Source: a virus
IMG/VR virus record: IMGVR_UViG_3300008996_000049
Coordinates: 1 to 22,506 of that record
Length of the DNA stretch: 22,506 nucleotides
Reading direction: 5' to 3' (one strand)
In this document: one piece after another, positions 15,033-21,270 of the stretch
Layout of the letters: each line of letters opens with the position of its first letter
Numbering within the stretch: the stretch's first letter is position 1
Position numbers and translations under genes: made by a program
Notes under the pieces: generated by a model
The model's input: the letters and a program-made list of their open reading frames with translations, nothing else
What the model was told of the DNA's origin: nothing
Database searches by the model: none

Positions 15033-15917
15033 TTACTGTAATGTTGAATCAATCTCTGTGTTAAAAGTTATTTTTCCGGTCGATAAAAATCTCTTTACAC
15101 TAGTTAAATCTTTAATAATTGTTTCGGGTATAATATAACCTCTTAACTTTATATTAAAAGACATTCTTACCAGACGTTCTTCTCCTTGATTTAGAGTTGT
15201 ATTATCAGTAAATGTATCGATTCTTGCTCTAAATTTAAATTTACTTGGATCACCCCAATATGAATCAGAGGAATAGTTGATTGCTTCTACAATCTTGTTC
15301 ATCTGCTCGCGGTAGTAAGTCCAAATAATACATTCATAATTTAAGGTTACATAATCAGGGATTACTACTGCTTGAAAGTTGGTTACAGGCTCTCTATTAT
15401 TTAAAACATCAAAATTACTGTAGGCTACCCCTTTTTGGTATTTTTTACCAGTTACTGCATAATTTAGAGGATTATTAGCATCTAGTTTATTACCCACAGT
15501 GTATTCTTTTTCAACTGAGGAGTTTTTAAACATAATAATAGGGCACATAATCTTACTGTTTTTATCCCTGTAGTACCCGTCTTTTTGAACTGCCTTCCAT
15601 CTTTCGGGATTTCCGTAAATTACCGGTACTGGGATAGTAGTCCCGTTTTGGTATATTTGTGGTTTAATTACATTATTGAAGTAGTATGTGACTGTTTCAT
15701 CAATGTCCTGAATACCGACGGTGTATGGTTTATCTGTATCTCCTTTTACTGAGATTTCTTTAGCACGGTAAGCTTTTGCAGTTGCTGGATCATTCTGATT
15801 AGCGAATACCGGCAAGGGTGTTGCTGCATTATTTGGATTGTCTAGTAACGGAGTTTGTTGAGAGATGGAAATCTCTCTTTGATTTTTTGGTACCGGTTTT
15901 CTAATCTTGTCTGCCAT
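15033..15917 (-). CDS. Tail sheath stabiliser/completion protein (T4 gp15-like)
   Basis: The 294-residue protein is close in length to T4 gp15 (272). After a polar, probably extended first 55 residues, the core shows T-Y-Y-F-N-N-V-I-K-P...I-P-V-P-V-I-Y-G-N-P-E-R-W. The later part reads D-Y-V-T-L-N-Y-E-C-I-I-W-T-Y-Y-R-E-Q-M-N-K-I-V-E-A-I, then SKFKFRARIDTFTDN and E-E-R-L-V-R-M-S-F-N-I-K-L-R-G-Y-I-I-P-E. This parallels gp15 (VPITYAS..., YELSIFTRYEDDMFQIVEQI, RRIEWSLTFEVNGWMYPP), so the tail-terminator role is well supported. It would cap the tube and sheath and bind the neck. It sits between the gp14-like and sheath genes, the T4 order, overlapping the gp14-like stop by one base (TAATG). Confidence 0.82.
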   Translation of the reverse strand: MADKIRKPVPKNQREISISQQTPLLDNPNNAATPLPVFANQNDPATAKAYRAKEISVKGDTDKPYTVGIQDIDETVTYYFNNVIKPQIYQNGTTIPVPVIYGNPERWKAVQKDGYYRDKNSKIMCPIIMFKNSSVEKEYTVGNKLDANNPLNYAVTGKKYQKGVAYSNFDVLNNREPVTNFQAVVIPDYVTLNYECIIWTYYREQMNKIVEAINYSSDSYWGDPSKFKFRARIDTFTDNTTLNQGEERLVRMSFNIKLRGYIIPETIIKDLTSVKRFLSTGKITFNTEIDSTLQ

Positions 15918-16408
15918 TACATTCTTTCTTTGGTTATACCTAGTTTGTCAGCAGGTACTAGGTGAGTTGAACAAGCGATACTAATTGATGAGCCAAATTG
16001 ATTTAACCCTTCAGAATACGCGTAATCAGGTACTTTTCCTACGAAGTATTGATTCTCAACAACTCCATCTACTTCATAATAATTTTCGTAGTAGAATATG
16101 ACGTCTCCAACCTCTGGGACAATTGCCACGTCGACGAGGTCCTCTCTAAAGAATGCAATATTTAGCGTTTGGCCAGTATCTGGTCCAAATGCATCGGAAG
16201 TCCAGGTTGGATCTAGTCGTTCAATTAAGCAATTAAGAAGGGTTGGTTCGCTAAAGAATTTATTGGTGGCTTCTCCATAAATGTTTGTTTGTGAAGCTCC
16301 GAGAGTGAGTTTGTAGTAACCAACCTGCTGAGTTACAATATTAGGTAGTAACTCCCGGTTGATACTATTGATCAACAATACGTCTCTAGATCTTCCAAAT
16401 AAAGCCAT
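15917..16408 (-). CDS. Neck protein, T4 gp14-like
   Basis: The 163-residue protein begins MALFGRSRDVLLINSINREL. A beta-rich core includes T-N-I-Y-G-E-A-T-N-K-F-F, L-N-I-A-F-F-R-E-D-L, V-G-D-V-I-F-Y-Y-E-N-Y-Y-E-V and Q-Y-F-V-G-K-V-P-D-Y-A-Y. The Y-G-E element and the G-D-V-I...Y-Y-E-V strand pair match the neck/proximal tail connector type that joins portal to tail. It is shorter than T4 gp14 (256), so the assignment rests on pattern and on the position between gp13-like and gp15-like genes. It starts directly after the small leader-bearing protein (no gap) and overlaps the next gene by one base, so it belongs to one translational unit. No cysteine cluster or enzymatic motif is seen. Confidence 0.65.
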   Translation of the reverse strand: MALFGRSRDVLLINSINRELLPNIVTQQVGYYKLTLGASQTNIYGEATNKFFSEPTLLNCLIERLDPTWTSDAFGPDTGQTLNIAFFREDLVDVAIVPEVGDVIFYYENYYEVDGVVENQYFVGKVPDYAYSEGLNQFGSSISIACSTHLVPADKLGITKERM

Positions 16409-16723
16409 TTATATCTCTTCAATTTTTTGTAATTGTTTGGTACTATATTTAAATTTCTTTAAAGTAGGAATGGTCGCCATTGCTTCTTTTTTAATTAATT
16501 CAAAAGTTTCCTGTCCAGGCTTTAATGTAACTACTTTTAATTGAAGTAATCCTCTTGGATTTAAATCTTCTTTATCAGTTTTATTGTTTACGACAGTAAC
16601 ATAACGTAGACCTCTAATCAACTGAGCGATATCAGTAATATTAGTTTCATCGGAAAATTCAACATAAACCAAATTTTTGTACATTGAGTATGTTACTTCG
16701 TTTAATAGATCTGTTAATCTCAT
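16409..16723 (-). CDS. Small ferredoxin-fold-like protein with capsid-targeting-like leader
   Basis: The 104-residue protein starts MRLTDLLNEV, matching in position and pattern the leader of the mini kinase. It has an L7-N8-E9 site of the kind cut by T4-type prohead proteases. After it come a strand (NLVYVEFSD), a helix (ITDIAQLIRGL), a strand (YVTVVNNK), a strand (LLQLKVVTLKP) and a helix (ETFELIKKEAMATI) with a basic end. This beta-alpha-beta-beta-alpha order suggests a small ferredoxin-like or ACT-like fold; this is by eye. It lies between gp13-like and gp14-like genes and shares the base A of TAATG with the gp13-like stop. A TATTTATA copy 5 nt before the start lies in the end of the gp13-like coding region. 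Likely packaged or a head-neck assembly factor; the molecular role is unknown. Confidence 0.72.
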   Translation of the reverse strand: MRLTDLLNEVTYSMYKNLVYVEFSDETNITDIAQLIRGLRYVTVVNNKTDKEDLNPRGLLQLKVVTLKPGQETFELIKKEAMATIPTLKKFKYSTKQLQKIEEI

Positions 16724-17877
16724 TATGCTATAAATATTAGTTGTGGAACCATGTTAAGCTCCTTCTGTTTATAATCAGCTTCTAGAGCTCTTCTCTCTAG
16801 TAATTTATCTCTTGATGTATCATCTAAGTAAACTCTTAACCTATCTAAAAGCAAGTTCTTTTCAGCAGTAGCTGCAGTAATTAAATCTGCATGATTTAGG
16901 GTAACATCTGCGCCGGGTATTGGGATAGTGGTATACTTACCTCTGACATATCCGAGCATCTCTTTTACTAGTGCTAGCGTGTATTCAAAGATCCACTGTC
17001 TACCGATTGAGTTGATCTGCAGGTATTTTGGATTAGTATAAGGAACATTAGAAACGTTAGAAACTAACCCTGTTGAATTTGCCATCACCGGATTGTTTCT
17101 TTCTGAGTTTTTAATATATTCAAACCGGTATCTTCCACCGGTTTCAGTCGGTACTGGGAAGACTCTTAACCTATTATTTACTAATTCAAAAGAGAAGTTC
17201 GATTTTCTAATCTGGTCGTTAAATTCAATAGCTTGAATCTTCTGAAGATCGTAGTTGATTGGCATCAGAAGGAAGTTAATTGCCGGTGAATAGTTTCCCC
17301 ATCCGAAAGTATCTAACATATTCATCATTCCTGTCCCTGTTCCTGCATAAGGATCAAAGTAACGAACGATGGCCGGAGGCGCTTCATAAAATACTCTTTT
17401 AATTTCGATTGTATCACCGGGTGTTAGAGAAGCAGAGGCACTAGCCCATACATTCATATCGTAATTCTGCTGACCGGCGATAGTATCGAAAGAACCTGTA
17501 TACCAAGTTACTGTTCCTCCTACTCCAGCTTCTTCTCCGTACTGATTAGACATTCTAACAATAGCTCCGAAGTTTGGCTGTACTACTGAGTTGTTTAAGT
17601 AAGAGCCTGTGGAGCTTCCTTCCATTGAAAGAAAGTCCTGTCTTACTTTCCAAGCATAGATTTCATTTCCGTAAGTTGTTACTGCTTCTTCAAATGCTGT
17701 ATAAAAATTTGTAGATTGTAATTCAACATCCACTAAAGGATATCCTAATCTCCTTGCACAGAAATCCGCTACTTTATCAGCATCTGTTTGAAACTGATAA
17801 TCATAGTCGTAAAAACCGAATGGAGTATCTCCGGGAAAGAAGGATGAGGAACCGGGCCAGATTTGAGCGTTAGCCAT
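16723..17877 (-). CDS. Neck protein, T4 gp13-like
   Basis: The 384-residue protein has an N-terminal W-P-G-S-S-S-F-F-P-G-D-T-P-F-G-F-Y-D, then A-D-K-V-A-D-F-C-A-R-R-L-G-Y-P-L-V-D-V-E-L, a helix with TAFEEAVTTYGNEIY, and a mixed middle with SNFSFELVNNRLRVFPVP. Its C-terminal helices are WIFEYTLALVKEMLGYVRGK and A-A-T-A-E-K-N-L-L-L-D-R-L-R-V-Y-L-D. The L-G-Y-P-x-V-x-V-E-L start followed by an E-E-A-[VL]-x-x-Y helix is typical of gp13-like neck proteins, which sit below the portal. Length is a little above T4 gp13 (309). It opens the neck block and has a TATTTATTA-type element 5 nt upstream that also forms the loop of a small hairpin. The closing L-I-F-I-A overlaps the next start. Confidence 0.77.
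   Translation of the reverse strand: MANAQIWPGSSSFFPGDTPFGFYDYDYQFQTDADKVADFCARRLGYPLVDVELQSTNFYTAFEEAVTTYGNEIYAWKVRQDFLSMEGSSTGSYLNNSVVQPNFGAIVRMSNQYGEEAGVGGTVTWYTGSFDTIAGQQNYDMNVWASASASLTPGDTIEIKRVFYEAPPAIVRYFDPYAGTGTGMMNMLDTFGWGNYSPAINFLLMPINYDLQKIQAIEFNDQIRKSNFSFELVNNRLRVFPVPTETGGRYRFEYIKNSERNNPVMANSTGLVSNVSNVPYTNPKYLQINSIGRQWIFEYTLALVKEMLGYVRGKYTTIPIPGADVTLNHADLITAATAEKNLLLDRLRVYLDDTSRDKLLERRALEADYKQKELNMVPQLIFIA
16729..16736 (-). promoter_or_regulatory. TATTTATA copy inside the end of the gp13-like gene
   Basis: Exact copy 5 nt before the ATG of the 104-residue gene. Because it also encodes the I-F-I end of the gp13-like protein, coincidence is more possible here than at the intergenic sites. 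Confidence 0.35.
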
Positions 17878-17895
17878 ATACTAATAAATAGTATA
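17877..17895 (-). promoter_or_regulatory. Hairpin with TATTTATTA loop before gp13-like gene
   Basis: The coding strand has TATACT pairing with AGTATA around a loop ATTTATT. The late-element variant (17882-17890) is therefore in the loop, as in the terminator at 12672-12704. The hairpin starts at the ATG and fills almost the whole 21-nt gap. It has no T run, so it is not a clear terminator. Confidence 0.4.
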
Positions 17896-17898
17896 GAC

Positions 17899-18660
17899 TT
17901 AAATGTAAGTAGCTACAAAGGTAAAATCGGTACTTGCTACGTTGCTTACAAAAGTAATACTAGACGGATTGCTTATGGTTGCACTCACTGTAGCGCCTGA
18001 CTGTGAAGGAGCTATACCTAAAAATAAACTTTGATTTAGAGTTTTACCTGTTAAATCAAGAGGGGATACAGTAACTACGCTAGTGTATGGAGGAGTTGCT
18101 CCAGTTTTACCTGCACCTGCAAATATTTTTAACAATCCAGCAACGGATACCGCTGATCCGCTCGGAACGTAGTAGCTTGATACTTGACTGGCAGCGGTGG
18201 CAAAATCAGAAATACTTGCAGTAGCTGCGTAAGATGCGGATGTTGCTGTACCTGTAACGTTTCCTGTTACACTACCTGATAATGAACCGGTAATTGAAGT
18301 AAATCTACCTATAGAACCGGAGACTGTTAATCCTCCTAACCCACCTAAAAGGTTGGTTGATGGATTGTAGTACGGACCGTTTGTTCCGTCAGCTGCTAAT
18401 TGATAGAAATCACCTAGAGCACCAGTACTGTTTTTAAATACTAAAGTGAAATCGCTGTTAGTTGCTGCATTTGAAGCAATGTAAGCTGTATTTGCAGCCG
18501 AAGCGGTTGCAGTCAAGGGGCCAATAACTACTAATGATCCGGAGACTTTAAGGTCGTATGCTACCGAACCGGTTAATGCATCAACAAATTGAGATACATG
18601 GACTGCTTGGATGGTTTGCCCGGTTTGAATTTGGGATAAATAATTTACTGCGTTTGCCAT
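17899..18660 (-). CDS. Fibre-like or decorating virion protein
   Basis: The 253-residue protein is very rich in Ser, Ala, Thr and Gly. The N-terminal part (GQTIQAVHVSQFVDALTG, AYDLKVSGSL) looks like an attachment or trimer-start region. The middle has short repeats S-G-S-L-S-G-S-V-T-G-N-V-T-G-T-A-T-S-A-S-Y-A-A-T-A typical of elongated beta-fibres. A C-terminal beta domain ends with a strand (DFTFVATYI). No catalytic motif is visible. It stands between the coiled-coil gene and the gp13-like neck gene, so it could be a neck whisker, head fibre or fibre-base protein; I cannot choose. It has an exact TATTTATA element 5 nt before the ATG and a terminator-like hairpin upstream, so it is probably transcribed separately. 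Confidence 0.7.
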   Translation of the reverse strand: MANAVNYLSQIQTGQTIQAVHVSQFVDALTGSVAYDLKVSGSLVVIGPLTATASAANTAYIASNAATNSDFTLVFKNSTGALGDFYQLAADGTNGPYYNPSTNLLGGLGGLTVSGSIGRFTSITGSLSGSVTGNVTGTATSASYAATASISDFATAASQVSSYYVPSGSAVSVAGLLKIFAGAGKTGATPPYTSVVTVSPLDLTGKTLNQSLFLGIAPSQSGATVSATISNPSSITFVSNVASTDFTFVATYI

Positions 18661-18665
18661 TTACT

Positions 18666-18673
18666 TATAAATA
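18666..18673 (-). promoter_or_regulatory. TATTTATA element 5 nt before fibre-like gene
   Basis: The coding strand reads AAATATTTATAAGTAA and then ATG. It directly follows a 6-bp hairpin (TTTCCT/AGGAAA at 18674-18690). A start point next to the ATG would give a message with nearly no leader. Confidence 0.55.
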
Positions 18674-18708
18674 TTTCCTAAAACAGGAAAGGCCTTTTTT
18701 AAAGGCCC
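18674..18708 (-). terminator. Double hairpin, probable terminator
   Basis: On the coding strand GGCCTTT pairs with AAAGGCC around a 3-nt loop and is followed by TTTCC. A second perfect stem, TTTCCT with AGGAAA (loop GTTTT), then follows at 18674-18690. It ends the coiled-coil gene transcript before the fibre-like gene. The T run is short, so activity is not certain. Confidence 0.6.
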
Positions 18709-18738
18709 TTCTGTTAATTCATTAATGTAAAATGTTAA

Positions 18739-19002
18739 TTAAGCTTCCTTTACAGGCTCAGGAGTAAACTCTCCAGTTTCGATGCTAATTGATCCGACAC
18801 CATATTTGTCGCTCAATTCTTTACCCAAAGTTTGTTCTTCGGTCTTTAATTCACTAAGGAAAGTAAGAACTTCTTCTTTACGAGAATCTAAATTAATTTT
18901 AGATAATTCGATGTTTCCTAATTCACTTACTACAGCATTGTACTTTTGCTGAATTGCTTGAAGTTGTTCAACTTCTTCTACTGCTAATTTAATTGGTTCC
19001 AT
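18739..19002 (-). CDS. Small coiled-coil protein
   Basis: The 87-residue, acidic protein is almost all helix. Residues 5-66 have heptad-like spacing (VEEVEQLQAIQQKYNAVVSE, then LDSRKEEVLTFLSELKTEEQ), resembling a prefoldin-like hairpin with a short turn near NIELSKINL. A small tail follows, Y-G-V-G-S-I-S-I-E-T-G-E-F-T-P. I do not know a named function. Such short coiled-coil proteins among head and neck genes may be assembly factors or scaffolding. It has its own TATTTATA element 12 nt upstream and a terminator-like hairpin after its stop, forming a one-gene cassette, which suggests separately set expression. Confidence 0.75.
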   Translation of the reverse strand: MEPIKLAVEEVEQLQAIQQKYNAVVSELGNIELSKINLDSRKEEVLTFLSELKTEEQTLGKELSDKYGVGSISIETGEFTPEPVKEA

Positions 19003-19014
19003 AACGTTATTTTA

Positions 19015-19022
19015 TATAAATA
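19015..19022 (-). promoter_or_regulatory. TATTTATA element before coiled-coil gene
   Basis: Exact copy 12 nt before the ATG in the 22-nt gap after the methyltransferase gene. The coding strand reads AGTATATTTATATAAAAT. Confidence 0.52.
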
Positions 19023-19024
19023 TA

Positions 19025-20254
19025 CTAAAAAAGCATGTAATCTCCTACAAATTTAATTTTTTCGGAAGAATCCATCATTACTTTTAATATTTCATGATTT
19101 ACTAAATCAGGATGTACCCACCAGTCCTCAAATGTGCTATTTTTATCGGGAGCAATATCGCCAACTACCATAATATATCCTTTACTTTCTAAAAACTTTC
19201 TTGATTTTGACCTATAAGACTTAGTTTCGTCGGCGTAGTAATCATGTTCATAGGTAATTACAGCAAATTTATAATCGTCAAAAGGAATTTTTTCTAATAC
19301 TTGGTAAGTAATGTCGGCAGGCTCACAATCAATCTGAAGATAATCAATTGTATTTTTAGATGTAAGTGCTTTTAGTTCTTCTTTATAGTCAATATTTAAA
19401 GCATTTAACATTAAGATAGGACCGTTCCTGTCTGTTTCTAGGAATTTTTCTACTTCTAAAGGATTAATTTCAACCGATATTCCTTTCCAGTTAAATTTCT
19501 TTTCTAGTAAGTAGGTATTATTGTTGTAAATTGGATCTGCAGTTCCTATTTCTAAATAAGTTCCTTTTGTTTTTCCATTTAACATAGTTAAAACAAACAT
19601 ATCCTGGTATACTTGAGAGTAGTTTTGCTGTATTTTATCGACTCCTTTAAATTGATGTCTTAAACTACTTTGCAAATCTGAAGTATATGGGGCCTTGAAG
19701 TACATTTCTCCTTTGGTTAATTTAAGATTCTTGTAAGTATCGTTAACGTATTGAGTAGACATTTCGTAGTTCTTTAACAACTCACCAAACATTCTCCTAG
19801 CATCATCTCTTCCTCCTATGTACCAAATTGTAACTGCTTTCTGGAATAAAATTACATATTTACCTTCGTACCCAATATAAGTACGGGTTGGTATAGCATT
19901 ATCAGCATAGTATTCGGCTTGACAAATTGCATTATGCGCTTCATGCCACTCTACGTTCAGTTCATAAACCTGACTTAATATCCAGAATGCTTCCGGGCGA
20001 GTGGGGCAGAGGTTAATTGCATGATAAAGCAAACTCTTAGTTGAAAATAACCTATACCCTTGTTTTTTAAATCCTAGAGCGGCTTTAATTAATGCTTCAT
20101 AAGTTAAATTATCATCATTTGATAATTCGGCTGTTCTTAAATAAAAAGAAACTGCTGATGCTATATGGCCTTCTAGGTCATAAGTATAACCCACTTCAAA
20201 GTTTTTCTCTGCATTATATGGGTCAAAAATGTATTCTTGGATTTTATTGTTCAT
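19025..20254 (-). CDS. TPR protein fused to FkbM-type methyltransferase
   Basis: The 409-residue protein has two parts. Residues 1-190 are helical repeats of TPR type (for example IASAVSFYLRTAELSNDDNL, RPEAFWILSQVYELNVEWHE, KAVTIWYIGGRDDARRMFGE). Residues 205-395 are an FkbM-like SAM-dependent methyltransferase: Y-S-Q-V-Y-Q-D at the entry, G-T-Y-L-E-I-G-T-A-D-P at 231-241 (SAM motif I), NNNTYLLEKKFNWKGISVEI, I-D-Y-L-Q-I-D-C-E at 303-311, and E-H-D-Y-Y at 336-340, ending D-W-W-V-H-P. FkbM enzymes usually O-methylate sugars or polyketides, so a glycan substrate is inferred. The start overlaps the GH130-like stop by 11 nt, so the two act in one pathway, either virion glycan decoration or alteration of a host surface sugar. 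No signal peptide; cytoplasmic. Confidence 0.83.
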   Translation of the reverse strand: MNNKIQEYIFDPYNAEKNFEVGYTYDLEGHIASAVSFYLRTAELSNDDNLTYEALIKAALGFKKQGYRLFSTKSLLYHAINLCPTRPEAFWILSQVYELNVEWHEAHNAICQAEYYADNAIPTRTYIGYEGKYVILFQKAVTIWYIGGRDDARRMFGELLKNYEMSTQYVNDTYKNLKLTKGEMYFKAPYTSDLQSSLRHQFKGVDKIQQNYSQVYQDMFVLTMLNGKTKGTYLEIGTADPIYNNNTYLLEKKFNWKGISVEINPLEVEKFLETDRNGPILMLNALNIDYKEELKALTSKNTIDYLQIDCEPADITYQVLEKIPFDDYKFAVITYEHDYYADETKSYRSKSRKFLESKGYIMVVGDIAPDKNSTFEDWWVHPDLVNHEILKVMMDSSEKIKFVGDYMLF

Positions 20255-21233
20255 TATTTAATAACTCCTCCACGAGGTTTTTAGGTACTGTTAAAGCAAA
20301 AGCTGCATTGTCTTGATATCCGTATGTAATAACTAAATCTCCATTTATTTCAGCAGCACCACATGCAAACTCGATTTGGGCTGTCATAAAGTTAAATTCA
20401 TCTGAGTATTTAATTAAGTTCCAATCTTTATCCCAAAGTAATAATCGATGAAGATAAACTGAATCTTTATTATTTCCTTCATTATACCAAAAAGTACATT
20501 CGTGAATAATGCCTAATTTATATTTTCCCCAATTAATTACATTGGAACCGCCTCTCATTTCCTGGTTAGTTGTGATGGTTTGAGGTACCAAAGCAATAGT
20601 TTTGCTTGATTCTGTTTTTAAATCAACTTTAACTACCTCTGTTGGATTAGTCCACTTAACAAAGTGGAAGGGCATGTCGTTAATAGGCATCCAATTCTTC
20701 TCACAATAAGAAGGTGCGTTGTTTGGAGGTTGGATTCTATACCTTGCTTTTTCTACTACTGAATTCTTAGTAATGGTGATTTCAGATAATTCCATTCTAC
20801 CTTCTCCGTTGGTAGTTGTATCTCTTCTTACCCCGCAGATAAAGTATTTACCGTCCCACTTAACGATCCGGGCATCCTCTAATCCAATAAATTCCCAAAG
20901 AGGAGGTTCATCTAAATCGCTAGTATCTACTTTAAAGTATTCTTTAATAGATAAATCCTTGTTTAAGTAACAAAAGTAGTTTGTTGTCCTTAATGTTTGA
21001 TCAGATTCTGGGTGGAGGTAAGATAAAGGTCCCCAACGTCCTTGAAATTTTTGTTGAAATTCTGAATGGTACAGGGTGTACCCTACATTTCGAAGTATTA
21101 AAAGAGTATCCTTCCCGTCTACAAAAATGGAAGGATTACATAGTCCTGTTCCGTTAGTATATTCAGGTGATATCTTTAATGGAGTAATACTACCTCCTCG
21201 TTCTAAAACTAGTTTAGCTAGATTATAAATCAT
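20244..21233 (-). CDS. GH130-like beta-propeller glycoside enzyme
   Basis: The 329-residue protein has repeated blade-like strands and the clustered motifs of the GH130 type: N-P-S at 33-35 with L-I-L-R-N-V, G-L-E-D-A-R at 117-122 (the position of the catalytic Asp in GH130), E-K-N-W at 178-181, R-G-G-S at 227-230, H-E at 244-245 with H-R-L later, I-E-F-A-C-G at 287-292 and Y-G-Y-Q-D at 304-308. GH130 members are phosphorylases or hydrolases acting on mannosides; this one could also be an inactive binding protein. There is no signal peptide, so it acts in the cytoplasm or is assembled into the virion. It overlaps the TPR-FkbM gene by 11 nt. The leader contains TATCTTTATATAA, a poor match to the late element. 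The enzyme class is likely; the reaction is not determined. Confidence 0.74.
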   Translation of the reverse strand: MIYNLAKLVLERGGSITPLKISPEYTNGTGLCNPSIFVDGKDTLLILRNVGYTLYHSEFQQKFQGRWGPLSYLHPESDQTLRTTNYFCYLNKDLSIKEYFKVDTSDLDEPPLWEFIGLEDARIVKWDGKYFICGVRRDTTTNGEGRMELSEITITKNSVVEKARYRIQPPNNAPSYCEKNWMPINDMPFHFVKWTNPTEVVKVDLKTESSKTIALVPQTITTNQEMRGGSNVINWGKYKLGIIHECTFWYNEGNNKDSVYLHRLLLWDKDWNLIKYSDEFNFMTAQIEFACGAAEINGDLVITYGYQDNAAFALTVPKNLVEELLNNEQ

Positions 21234-21270
21234 TTATATAAAGATAATAACTTTTATTTAAAAAGCCAAG

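Noticed and set aside
8672-19022. Reading the TATAAATA copies as plus-strand (antisense) T4-type late promoters
   Set aside because: All sit just upstream of minus-strand starts and no plus-strand genes follow them. Not fully excluded; strand-specific RNA-seq would settle it.
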